Shown: one piece after another, positions 1 through 10,325 of the stretch
Layout: the number at the start of each line of letters is the position of its first letter
How positions within the stretch are numbered: position 1 is the first letter of the stretch
Source of the DNA: Euclidia mi
Lineage: Eukaryota; Arthropoda; Insecta; Lepidoptera; Erebidae
Length of the DNA stretch: 64,000 nucleotides
Direction of reading: 5' to 3'
Assembly: GCA_944739405.2 (NCBI GenBank)
Contig: OX123188.2
Coordinates: 69,211,251-69,275,250, forward strand
The notes under the pieces: model-generated
What the model saw: only the letters and a program-made list of their open reading frames with translations
Database searches by the model: none
Told to the model about the DNA's origin: nothing
Position numbers and translations under genes: made by a program

Positions 1-2905
1 AAGTAATAATAGTACCTAGAATACAAAAGATTCCCCAGTATAATTCTTACGTGTTTTATAACAAACGTTCGAATATAATCAAGTTTAGTTACATAATTCC
101 AATAGTTTAAAAGTGTCGCAGTATTGCTTTTCCGCTAAGTTACAAAATTTTACGCTAGACCTCAATAGAACAAGGTACATTGAATATAGAATAAGAAAAT
201 ATAATAAAAATTGAGCAGTGTACTGCGGGTTATCCTTGTGACGTGACGGCGCGAATTCATATCGCAAATGTAATAATGTTGACCACGTCAGAAGTACTCG
301 TGTTAAATAATGTAAAGGATGTATGACATGGACGTAGCATATTATGTCAAATATTCTACATGAAAAACAGAAGTAAATAAACAAACATATAATAGTTTAG
401 TCACTCTTTACAACATTTATTAGACTTCATGATGTCAGCAAATTGGCCAAAGTAGGTATATAATTTTGGTGTCATGAAATGTAGGTACTGTACCTACATT
501 TCATGTAAAACGTATACACAGTACCAAAATGATATAACAGACTTTTCAGAACGTTCATTCGTGTACTGATCCAAAGAATTCTTTGTAAGTACATATTATT
601 TTTATTATTTTTATTACGAGGATGTAGATAAAAGGTTTTTGCAGAGACAGGTACCTATCACCGAACTCTGGATTATTCAAAGGAATTAATACGTTAGCAA
701 AGAAACCGTAGGTAAACGGAGGTAAGATAAGGCAGTTAAAATATTCACGAGGGCTTGAATCCAATATTCTTGTTATCTTGTTAGCAAGGGCGATATCTCA
801 CAAAATACAACCTTAAGTGTATGGGGCAATTAATAAACATTTATGAACTTATTGTGATATACTCAAACTTGTGTTTGTTATTACGTTTTTATTTGATACA
901 ATACTTTTACTTTATCCTTAAGCTGTATTAAATACGAAAGAAATATTGTTTATATTATGCTATGAAGTGGCAAAGTTAGTTTCACGTAGTTTCGAAGTAT
1001 AATAATTATGTGGGTAATTTTATATGGTAATGTGAGTCAACTAATATAGTTTTCTACTTACTTGTCCGACTTAAGAAGACTTAAACCAATATACATTTGT
1101 TACAAGTATCCTTTAACATATTTTCAAGCCGATAGCTATAGTTATACCTACTTTGTTGGTTATATATATACTTATATCTTTACAAAGGTTTATACTTATA
1201 AACCTTTGCAAAGAGTGAAATGAGAAAATAACCTTATATTAATTTACTTGTTTAGCGCATCTTAGTTTAAAATAGAGGTGAACTGACGCCATATAAACAT
1301 ATAATATAAACATAGACTTACTTCAAAACGAGGAATGACTAACAACCCTGAACAATCTTGAGAAACAAAAACACCACATTTCGTATGTGAAATGAGGTGC
1401 TGGGAAACACGTGACATAAAAGAAGTAATTTCAACATACCTAATTAATTGAAGAGACAGGTATAATTGGATGGTACATTTTATTAAATAAAACGAAGTGT
1501 TCTACTGCTGTAGGTGATCTACATATGTATATATGTAGGTAAATAGAGTATATACCTGTACATCCACGTCACGTCGTGTACGCGTGTGTTTCACTACACA
1601 AGTTTTGTTTTATATGCGACACTCTGGGTGTTTCACTCACAATACGACCCATATACTATATGTTATTACTTTGTTATACTATATATTATGTATACATATA
1701 CTCCATGTTTCTTATAGTAAACACGGTGTATACACCACTTTCGAATTCTACTTCGAGTAATTCGAGTTTCAGTTTGATTTTCAGTATTATAGCCAAATTA
1801 CACATTTTTTTTATGCATCATCTGTTTTAGTTTATCTTGAAAAATCCAAAGAAAACGTAGACTCAGAATCTGTACTACTACTGAGATTTTAAAAAGAAAT
1901 TTGGTCAGTAAACATTTTGTGTAAACTTGAGATTTATGTGTGGCATGCTGACAACGAGATTCAGCTCTTAGCTAAATGTTTTTGCACAAGTTAATATCCC
2001 TAACTAACCTCCCAGTCGGCCTCAACAACCTAGTTATATACCATATACCCTTCGTCTAACAATTTTGTCTTGAGTGTATTATCAAGGTCAGGCACAAATA
2101 CCTCATATTTTATACTTCTGTACAGTAGGTACCCGGGCCATGGCTTTAAATTATCCAGGAGATTATTATATGATTATTATATGTAATTCTGCACTGATGA
2201 GGACATACTGCGATGATACACACGCCTGCCAAGCAGGATTATTAACGTCACGTCGATGCGTTGATTTACGTCACAAACGTACACAGAGAGCTGGGGGACT
2301 GCTGTTATTCATGTTAATAAATATAAAATGTTTTATTGATTATTGCGTTTTAGGGCATAAAACAACAATGCACATAAAACAACAATGTATCCACAGTCTA
2401 AGGAAAATATAATATTCGGTACAGGCAATGTGGTATTCCAATGGCGTTCAAATATTTTTTTTTCCTTTTGACAGATTCTTGAAAGCCTGAAATAGGTATG
2501 TCATGTCTATGAAGTTCAATTAACCCACAACTAACATATTCTGAATCTACTATTTGCGCGGATTCAAGTCTATTAAACTCAACATTTAAGTATGCAGGCA
2601 TTAATATGTAGAAAATCTGGTTGGTATTCGTAGTTTAAACAATCCTGTTATATGCATTCCCAACACAAATAAGTTAGTCCTAAAGCAAAGTATGCTGTGC
2701 CGCTTTGCCTACGTGACTTTTTAAAGGTCATGACGATTATGAAGTAGTCGCAAAATAAACGATTTAAGTTAACCTGCAGCTTTCCTCTCAAATACTAAAA
2801 GCTTGTATGACTCCTTTGCCAGAAAAAGTTAGACTTGTCATCTCTTCTTATTTGTGAGGTAGCTTTACAAATTAGGCAATGGAAATTGGATTATTTAACC
2901 TTAAT
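1..2905. other. AT-rich non-coding stretch
   Basis: No convincing gene or known repeat was seen. Open frames here are short, AT-rich and without recognisable domains. Two small fold-back structures occur: the palindrome at 463-530, listed separately, and a 15-bp inverted repeat at 1180-1194 / 1197-1211 with one mismatch and a 2-nt loop. Confidence 0.5.
463..530. repeat. Perfect palindrome with outer inverted arms
   Basis: A 33-bp perfect palindrome (473-505) has 16-bp arms, CATGAAATGTAGGTAC and its complement, around one central base. Outside it, ATTTTGGT (463-470) is matched by ACCAAAAT (523-530). This could be a degenerate fold-back element or a chance hairpin. No target duplication was identified. 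Confidence 0.6.
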
Positions 2906-3316
2906 AACGGCACAAGTTCTGAAATAGGCAGCGATAGCCGAGTGGATATACCAACAGACTGCCATGCAGAGGGTATCGAGTTCGAATCCACGGCGCGCAC
3001 CAATGACTTTTCGGAGTTATGTGCGTATTGAATTGTTAATTATCGCTTGTCCCGTGCCTCGGAGAGCACGTTAAGCCGTCGGTCCCGGTTGTCATGAAGA
3101 TCTTTGACAGCCGTTACAGGGCGTCAGTACCTTCTAAATAAACTGACACTAGTCTAAACCATGGAATATCGCTATCCCTTCGGGTTGCGGAGGTCAGACA
3201 GGCAGTCGCTCCGTGGAAAAGCTAATATTCAGCCAAATCCGGTTAGGCTAGAGAGCGGACCCCAGATTGAAACTGGGATAACGCTAAGAGGATGATGAAC
3301 GGCACAAGTTCTGAAA
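2906..3316 (+). mobile_element. tRNA-derived SINE with 19-bp target duplication
   Basis: The body (2925-3297) starts with a tRNA-like head. An A-box-like AGCCGAGTGGATA lies near 2936 and a B-box-like GAGTTCGAATCC near 2980, which are the usual RNA polymerase III internal promoter elements. The body continues for about 300 bp of non-coding sequence and ends in a short GATGATGA tail. Identical 19-bp direct repeats, AACGGCACAAGTTCTGAAA, flank it at 2906-2924 and 3298-3316, which marks insertion by target-primed reverse transcription. A diverged copy in the opposite orientation lies at about 59545-59815. The perfect duplication suggests a fairly recent insertion. Confidence 0.9.
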
Positions 3317-4943
3317 AGGAATCAAACATACTATTTAGCAAAAAAAGTGTATTGGTAAGCTTCGTCAAATTGATAGCAAAATATTTTAATTTAGATACGT
3401 TTGGATATAGGTAGCTCAAGTTAAAGTTCTTGGTCAGGTAAGGTTCAGGTCTAGTCAAAGAAAACTTGGCAAAAACATAGCAAGATAACACAGCAAGTCT
3501 TGCCACACCCTAATGGTAATATTATTTATTTTCCTTTTACGCTTTGCATTATTATGTTTGTACCGAACACATGTAAAAATTGCGACTACTTCCGAAAAGT
3601 AAAAGGGAGACGTCGTAAGGAAACTCTTACGTTGACGATAAAATTTAACGACTACAATGTTGTACTAGCCGAAAGATACACTCAAACATAAATTTACCTG
3701 CGGCCCATGAACACATTGTGTTATGCATTGACTTGCTGTTTGATCTGGTTAGGCGCCTGGGCTGCTAAACTAGAGATAGTGGAAAAATATTTGTGTAATA
3801 AGTACAATTTTTGTTCTACGCCTGTGTATAATTTATCATGTATCTGTATATATAAAATTCTAGCGTTACTGACTGACAGAAAACGCACAGCCAAAACTAC
3901 TGGGTAAAGACGAAGAAACACACAACTGCCGAATGAGAACGAGGTATGCAGAACGGGTAAGTGTCACTACTCTACAAGCGTTCAAACAAATAAATCCGAA
4001 TCGCATACTTAAAGGCTGTTTTTTTCCATGTTTGAAAATTAAATGCCTAGTCTGCTACTTCTTACCTATTTAACTATCACACATTAGCTAATTATTAAGA
4101 ATATTTTATGTTCTTCTATCTAGTTTAAAATAATATTGAAATTACGGCAGCCTTATACCCGATATGAAAATTCCAACTAATAATTGAATTTATTAAATAA
4201 ATATCTTGAGAGACTATTTTCTCAGCGATGGTATAATGAATATAATGAAATTTCTTTGGTTACATGCAAAGGTTGTTGAACTATTTTTAATTATTAAACC
4301 AGCCAATAGCCAGCTAATTAATATTAGACGAACCTAATTAATGTATCATGTACCAATGTTCCTATTTGGATGATATCATACAAAATCTTTATTAAACAAA
4401 AGCCTTGAATATCGTTACTATATAATTATATAACATATGGTGCATTACATTTTGGCATCAATTTAATCGAGGAAATTTATAGGCAATCTAGAATTAGGGA
4501 CACATAATTATGATTACTTTTTACTGAAATGGCTCTAGGATATCCTTTCTGAGAGTGAAATAGTAATCATCCATTAGAAGTTAGCACGCGACCGGTACAT
4601 AAACGACAAGGAAGGTATAATACAATAAATAGTCATTTAATACAATTATTGTGACGGATGCAAAATGCAATTTGGCTTCCATTTTCCTGACGCGAAATAA
4701 AAACACTTTTGTTAGACGACTTTTGGGAATTCATAATAAATATTAACATTATGTACAATAGCCACAGAAATTGGGCGTTTTCATGGAAAGTTCCACAGAT
4801 TGATATAAAAGAATGTTCGTATACAGTACAACTTTTGTGCGACCTGATGATCATAAGTTTTGCTACTATTATTATGACTCTGACGATAATGTTATAAAGA
4901 TACAATTCCACTTGCTAGTTTATAGATAGAATATATTATTATG
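3317..4943. other. Unannotated AT-rich stretch
   Basis: Nothing recognisable was found. The open frames at 3500-3907 and 4633-4911 are short, are matched by frames on the other strand, and have no domain. Confidence 0.45.
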
Positions 4944-5120
4944 CTAGCTTTTGCCCACTGCTTCGCAAGCGTAAATTACGATTAGATAAAATATATTGTA
5001 CAAACACCCCTACCCTCCTCAAGGACCATACATGCTAAATTTAACCTTCTTGCGCCCAGTAATTTCGGCTGTAATGTGTCTCTCAATCAGTAAGTAACGC
5101 AAGGACTTTATATACACAGA
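4944..5120 (-). mobile_element. Short Helitron-like non-autonomous element
   Basis: Read on the minus strand, it begins TC followed by an AT-rich stretch and CTTGCGTTACT (near 5120-5095). It ends GGGCAAAAGCTAG at 4944. CTAG is the CTRR-type Helitron 3' end. The base after CTAG is C rather than the expected T, so the end has mutated or the boundary is slightly different. Related 5' ends occur at 8501, 15013, 28719 and 57836. No protein is encoded. Confidence 0.6.
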
Positions 5121-5575
5121 TTAAAGTGATTCCATTGAATAAAAGTTTTTGCACAAACTCTGAATCCCTTTTCCACCCTCTTAGGGGAAAATTTCCAAGA
5201 TAAATGTCTTTGTGTTCGCTAACGTCATTTGCGGATCCAATAAACAAAGTATGAAGTTAATCCGGCAAGGCATAAAAGGTTCTATGCAAATTATGACTCC
5301 CCTTTTTATCCACTTAGGGTAAAAAAATCCAAAAAGACTTTCTTAGTGTTCACTAACTTCATTTGAGGAACCAATAGGTACACAAATTTTGAAGTTAATC
5401 TTTTGAGGGAATAAAAAGTTTCATACAAATTCTGACAACCAGTTTAACCCCTTTACGGGAGGAATTTCCAAAAACCTCTCTTAGTGCGCCTCTACACACC
5501 TCAAGGAACATACATGCTACATTTCATCTACTTGCGCTCAGTTGTTTCGGCTGTAGCAAGGATTTTATATACAGA
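5121..5575 (-). repeat. Diverged copies of the Helitron internal repeat unit
   Basis: About three degenerate units of roughly 130 bp are present. Each has a CCCTTAGGG-like core, the phrase AATTTCCAAA, a 'TTAGTGTTCACTAAC' phrase and a 'GAAGTTAATC' phrase. The end (5490-5575) resembles the 5' part of the family, with CAAGGAACATACATGC and TTTCGGCTGTAG, but it lacks the TCAGTCAGTAACG block. It appears to belong with the array at 7.1-8.5 kb, separated from it by later insertions. Confidence 0.6.
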
Positions 5576-5602
5576 CATATTATACAAATAACTAATATTT
5601 GA

Positions 5603-5853
5603 CTACCTCCGTGGTATATTGGATAGCGAATGCGTCTGCTAAACGGGAGGCCTCGGATTCGATTCCCAGGTCGGGCAAAAGTATTATTGAGTTTTGCCAA
5701 ATTCTCAGTAGCAGCACGGAGTCTGCCAATGTGTTCGGTAACGGCAATAGGGTCGCCCCCTATTGCGTGGGACCTAATATGCAACATGGCGAAATGTGGG
5801 CTATCATCTCAGCCAACCCCTTCGGGGATACAGGCGTGAGACTATAAAAAAAT
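5603..5853 (+). mobile_element. tRNA-derived SINE with a LINE-like 3' end
   Basis: The head has an A-box-like GTGGTATATTGGATAGC and a B-box-like GGATTCGATTCCC, ending like a tRNA at GGTCGGGC. The 3' part reads CCAACCCCTTCGGGGATACAGG, then CGTGAGACTATAAAAAA. That closing block matches the 3' ends at 10271-10300 and 56339-56370. It also resembles the coding end of the LINE fragments at 12.6 and 31.6 kb (amino acids VSAY.. then a G/K-rich end). No clear target duplication was seen. The open frames across this region are not genes. Confidence 0.8.
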
Positions 5854-6249
5854 AAACAAACTGTATGTAATCAATTACGTTTACTGCAGCCGAGAGTTCG
5901 AAAAAAAACCAAAGTTACTTAGAAATTAATTTAATTAAATATAAAAGAAATTACAATTAAATAAGTGAAACCTATTCGATGCGAGAATATGGAATGAATA
6001 TATCTAATTATACATTATTAATATTGATTTGCTGCGTCGACGAATTCATGCCGCGACGGACGTCATCGGTGGCGATGCAATTGCTGCGTCGGCGATTTTT
6101 GGCTTTTGCTATTTCTTTCCAAATATACAGCGATGATGTTGATTGTGCGAGGTCCATTGGGGTTCCGTATATAACAAATCTCAAAATAATTGTATTGCAT
6201 GTTGTTGCTAACCCGTTTCTAGTACCCAATGATTTATTTAGATTGTTTT

Positions 6250-6381
6250 TCTGTCTGTCTATTTATTCAGGGTAATCTTAAAAATGGCTGAATCGATTTA
6301 CATGTGTATTTTCATGGTTCATGAGAACTCTCGAACAAACTATGAAAATTTCATTTAGGCGTAGCTGCTTGCAAAAGCTAG
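6250..6381 (+). mobile_element. Helitron-like 3' end, plus orientation
   Basis: The segment reads GGCTGAATCGATTTACATG, then a spacer with an imperfect repeat, and ends GCTTGCAAAAGCTAG followed by T at 6382. This is a CTAG|T Helitron-type terminus. The 5' end was not located, so the start given is approximate. The frame at 5979-6275 that enters it shows no domain and is probably chance. Confidence 0.55.
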
Positions 6382-6719
6382 TTAAAATTAAATTAGTCAA
6401 GGATTCCGTAGCAGTATACATTTGTATATCTCAGCGACATTGTAAAAAATGTACAATAAATTATCCAAGTTTATAAACCCTTTCTTAGTATTTTAGGTTA
6501 AAGAAATGAGAGAAACCTTGGTCAGCAGTTGGACAAAGCAGAAAACTAATAAAAAGTACTTACCTGCTTAAAAATAAAGAAAAATAGCAAAATAACAGTT
6601 CTAAGTATTTTGGCTTCTATTGGTCATGGGTATAAAGAACCATCCCACATTTTAGTTAGTGAAGATGAAGAGCGCTTAGATGAGAGCCAGCCACATAAAT
6701 TTAAATTAATGAAAATTAA
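6382..6719. other. Unannotated stretch
   Basis: AT-rich; no gene or repeat recognised. Confidence 0.4.
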
Positions 6720-8501
6720 ATGCACATCAGGGACGATGAAAAAATCAAGTGAAGGAATTAAAAGTTTCATACAAACTGGGACCCCTTTTTGAACTCCCTG
6801 TTTTAGTGGTGAATTCCCTAACGTCGTTTGAGGAACTGATATACAAAGTTTCAAGTGAATCAATTTTAAACTTTCGCGATTTGTATACATCATACAAAAT
6901 AAATTAGAGGGTCTTAATCGCGTCCAATTAAGTTATTTAAGGTATAAATACCTATTTGTTTCCGACGTTTTGCTTGTCTTGCACCAAGCGTGGTCGCGTA
7001 GAGACTGATGAGAGCTCAGCGCCGTCTTGTGGTAAATAGGTATTTATACCTTAAATAAGTTAATTGGACGCGATTAAGACCCGCTAATTTATTTTGTATG
7101 ATGGGACACCCTTTCTTAAGCCACATAGGGGAATGACTTCGAAAACTCCTTTCTTGGTGTTCACTAACATCATTTGAGGCACCTATGTATATACAAAGTT
7201 TGTAGTCAATCCATTAAAGGAATAAAAAGCTACAAACAAACTTTGGCCCTCAATCTTACCCTCTTAGGGGTGGAATTTCCAAAAAATAATTCTTAGTGTT
7301 CAACCAATATACAATGTTTGAAGTCAATCCACTGAAGGAATAATAGGTATCGTTTCATGAACACTTTGAATCTTACCTCCTGAGAGTGGGAATTTTCGAA
7401 AAACAAATTCATAGTGTTCACTATCGTCGTTTGAGGAACCAATAGAAAAAGTTTCCAGTGAATTCAATAAGGGAATAAAAAGGTTTCATACATATTCCGA
7501 CTCCCCTTTTTAACACTTTAGGGTAAGAAATTCCAAAAATATTTTCTTAATGTTTACTAAGGTCATTAGAGAAACCAATATACAAAGTTTGAAGTCAATC
7601 CACTAAAGGAATAATAAGTTTCGTTTCATTCACACTTTGAACCCCTATCTTATCCCCTGGGGGTGGGAATTTTCGAAAAATACATACTTAGTGTTCACTA
7701 TCGTCGTTTAAGAAACCAATATACAAAGTTTCATGTGAATCCAATGAAGGAATAAAAAGGTTTCATACATATTCCGACTCCCCTTTTTAACCCTTTAGGG
7801 TAAGAAATTCCAAAAATATTTTCTTAATGTTTACTTAGGTCATTAGAGAAACCAATATACAAAGTTTGAAGTCATTCCACAAATAAGTTTATTTTTCAAT
7901 AAGTTTTATTTAATACACACTTTGAACCCCTATCTAATCCCCTGAGGGTGGGAATTTTCAAAAATACAAATTCTTAGTGTTCACTTTCATCGTTTGAGGA
8001 ACCTATATACAAAGTTTGAAGTCAATCCATTAAAGGAATAAAAAGTTACATACAAACTTTTACCCTCAATCTTACCCTCTTAGGGGTGGAATTCCCAGAA
8101 AAATAATTCTTATTGTTCACTATAGTTCTTTGAGGAACTAATATACAAAGTTTGAAGTCAATCCACTGAGGGAATAATAAGTTTTATACACTCTTTGACC
8201 CCCTATCTTAACCACCGGGGGGTTGGAATTTTTAAAAAACAAATCCTATGTGTTCACTGTCGTTTAAGGAACCAATATACAAAGTTTGAAGTCAATCCAT
8301 TGAAGGAATAAAAAGTTTCATACAAACTTTGACCCCCTGCTTTACCCCCTTAGGGGTAGAATTTCCAAAAATCCTCTCCTATTGCTACCCTAGACAACTC
8401 AAGGAACATACATGCTAAATTTCATCTTCTTGTGACCAGTAGTTTCGGCTGCAGCGTGTCTGTCAGTCAGTCAGTAACGCAAGGATTTTATATATTAAGA
8501 T
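6720..8501 (-). mobile_element. Helitron-like element with tandem internal array
   Basis: The 5' terminus on the minus strand is at 8501: A|TC, then TTAATATATAAAATCCTTGCG and a GACTGACTGACAGAC block. From about 7110 to 8360 there are nine or more units of about 135 bp. They are marked by AAAGTTTGAAGTCAATCCA, GGAATAAAAAG and a CCCTTAGGGG core; the GGAATAA phrase recurs at about 7215, 7337, 7475, 7607, 7748, 8034, 8170 and 8303. Two unit types alternate, so segments near 7330-7595 and 7600-7870 resemble each other as dimers of about 275 bp. No transposase or helicase is encoded. The matching 3' end is probably the one at 4944 or was lost. Confidence 0.65.
6888..7103. mobile_element. MITE with 70-bp terminal inverted repeats
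   Basis: The arms at 6888-6957 and 7034-7103 are inverted copies differing at only 2 of 70 positions. They start CATCATACAAAATAAATTAG. The central 76 bp is unique and GC-richer (GACGTTTTGC...CGCCGTCTTGTG). The element has no coding capacity and sits inside the Helitron-derived repeat array, so it inserted later. A clear target duplication could not be separated from the palindromic ends, so the superfamily is not assigned. Confidence 0.85.
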
Positions 8502-8603
8502 ATTCAATATAGTAAAAAAATATCTACTAGGCGTAAGCCAGACGGACGTTCAAGCCATGCAGCACAGCGTTGATTCACCACTCAGTGTACATATAGGTAT
8601 GTA

Positions 8604-10194
8604 CACACATCAACAAAGTCTAGGGATATTTTATATTTCATCAAATATCTAAAAATCTATGAAGAATTTTCTGATACAGTAAATAGAAGAATCATAGATT
8701 ATTTTAAGGTCTTTAATAAAAATAAAAAACATTTCGTGTTTTATTTTGTTTTAAATAAAAAAAATAATTTTTTTAATCATCATGGAAAATTAGTATGATA
8801 ACAACAAACATTTCTTCTTAAAAAACTATTAATTTTAATAAAAATGGAAAAAATCTTGTAAAATCTAATCATTAATAATCAGTGTTGCCACCTCTTACAT
8901 TGATTACACAGCGACATCGATTGTTAATACTTAAAATTAAATTGTCAATGTCTTGCTGCGGTATGAGGTCCCATGTCCTTTGCAAGTGTTCGTAAAGTTG
9001 TTGTTCAGTCGTCAAATTTGGTGGAAAATCTCTCAAAGCTTTTCGTTGTAACATGTCCCAGGCATGCTCGATAGGATTTAAGTCGGGCGACTGTGCAGGC
9101 CAATCCAAAACTTGAATATCGTGCTCTCGGAGAGCGGTCGATACCAGCCGCGCCTTATGGCAAGGAGCATTATCGTGCATGAGTAGAAATTCATGGCCTA
9201 TTTGAGTTCTGTGTGGGACAATAACGGGCTCTACTACCTCCTCGTGGTATTTTTGTGCAGTCATGCTGCCTTGGATCCAAACGAGTTGGGTTCGTCCGCC
9301 AAGACGAATTCCTGCCCACACCATGATTGTCCCGCCTTGGTATGGGTGGACCTCCTGAGGGTGCCGTAGACGGCTAACTCTCCCTGGAGCTCTCCAAACG
9401 CGTGTTCTTCGTGAATCCGGGTGAAACCCAAACCGGGACTCATCGGTGAACAGCACCAAAGACCATTGTTCGTCACTCCATGGTAAATGCTCCCGAGCCC
9501 ACGAAAGCCGCCGACCGCGATTGCCACGTCGCAATGCTGGACCACGCAATGGTCTTCGAGCATGAAGATCAACTTCATGTAACCTTCTTCGCACGGTTTG
9601 GTCGCTTACCAGCAGCTGGTGGTCCTCCTGGAGCCTTTGCACTAGTTGCAGCGCTGTGATATTGGGTTGTCTTCTGGCGGTCATTTGGAGAAATCGATCC
9701 TGTCTCTGCGTAGTAACACGATATCTACCTGTGTGCTGTTCGGCCACATCTCCAGTACTGCGATAACGTGACCACAACCTTGATATCACATTTTGACTGG
9801 TATGTAGGGCCTCAGCAACGACGCGTTGAATTGCACCATTTTCTAACATGCCCACGGCTCGTAACATTTCATCTCGACTCAAATGACGACGTGACATGAC
9901 TTTTAAAGTTCGTACGTCACGTTAAATTAAAAAAGAAAAACAATTAAAAACCCTTTTCATTAATAATTATAATAAAACAGTTTTAACTTTCTTTAATGTA
10001 ACGAATTACTAGCAAATTTGCCGCCATATTTTGTTTATTATTTTGTTTTTTTTCTTTCCATGTTCAAATTTTGAAAATAGAATAAAAGAGGTTTTAATCT
10101 GTATATAAACTTTTTGTGGAAACTAACAAGGTTCTAAACTATAAACTCGTAAATAATTTAGGATTAAGATATCCCTAGACTTTGTTGATGTGTG
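8604..10194 (-). mobile_element. Complete Tc1-type transposon
   Basis: A 1,591-bp element is bounded by TA at 8602-8603 and 10195-10196, the standard Tc1/mariner target. The terminal inverted repeats are perfect for 26 bp, starting CACACATCAACAAAGTCTAG at the left, and match in reverse at 10169-10194. One open transposase gene (8872-9897, minus) lies between AT-rich flanks of about 270-300 bp. Identical ends and an unbroken gene point to a recent, possibly still active copy. Confidence 0.95.
8872..9897 (-). CDS. Tc1-family DD34E transposase, intact
   Basis: This 341-residue protein should cut and rejoin its own element in the nucleus at TA targets. Residues 1-60 form a first helix-turn-helix (SRDEMLRAVGMLENG...) and residues 61-115 a second (...SDQTVRRRLHEVDL...), the paired DNA-binding region of Tc1 transposases. 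The catalytic triad is visible: D152 in LFTDESRFGF, D242 in MHDNAPCHKA and E277 in SPDLNPIEHAW. There are 34 residues between the second D and the E, so it is DD34E. GGTIMVWAG around 188-196 is another family hallmark. The length is normal for the family, and no stop or frameshift is present. The start is the first ATG that covers the whole DNA-binding domain. Its GC content is well above that of the flanks. The family call is secure; activity is inferred. Confidence 0.97.
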   Translation of the reverse strand: MSRRHLSRDEMLRAVGMLENGAIQRVVAEALHTSQNVISRLWSRYRSTGDVAEQHTGRYRVTTQRQDRFLQMTARRQPNITALQLVQRLQEDHQLLVSDQTVRRRLHEVDLHARRPLRGPALRRGNRGRRLSWAREHLPWSDEQWSLVLFTDESRFGFHPDSRRTRVWRAPGRVSRLRHPQEVHPYQGGTIMVWAGIRLGGRTQLVWIQGSMTAQKYHEEVVEPVIVPHRTQIGHEFLLMHDNAPCHKARLVSTALREHDIQVLDWPAQSPDLNPIEHAWDMLQRKALRDFPPNLTTEQQLYEHLQRTWDLIPQQDIDNLILSINNRCRCVINVRGGNTDY

Positions 10195-10254
10195 TATATG
10201 TAACTGTGTCTCTGTATACCTACGCTATTTTATGATACGTTTATCTAATGTGGG

Positions 10255-10325
10255 TGTGTAATACACCTCTGCCTACCCCTTCGGGGATAAAAGGCGTGAA
10301 GTTATGTTATTTGTTGTTATGTTAT
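10255..10325 (+). repeat. Solitary LINE/SINE 3' end (CCCTTCGGGG type)
   Basis: GTGTAATACACCTCTGCCTA, then CCCCTTCGGGGATAAAAGGCG and TGAAGTTATG with a TTATG-like tail. The same block occurs at 56325-56385 and, diverged, at the end of the SINE at 5603-5853. It probably represents a very short 5'-truncated insertion. Confidence 0.65.

Noticed and set aside
2930..3000. Possible genuine tRNA gene
   Set aside because: A and B boxes are present, but the acceptor and D arms do not close, a 300-bp tail follows, and 19-bp target duplications flank the whole, so it is a SINE.
5610..5680. Possible tRNA gene at the head of the 5.6-kb SINE
   Set aside because: The tRNA resemblance is confined to the first 75 bp of a longer dispersed element with a LINE-like 3' end, and no complete cloverleaf was apparent.
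7110..8360. CRISPR-like array, because of the regular 135-bp repeats
   Set aside because: The units are contiguous, diverged, alternate in type and have no unique spacers. The genome is eukaryotic, and the array lies between Helitron-like ends.
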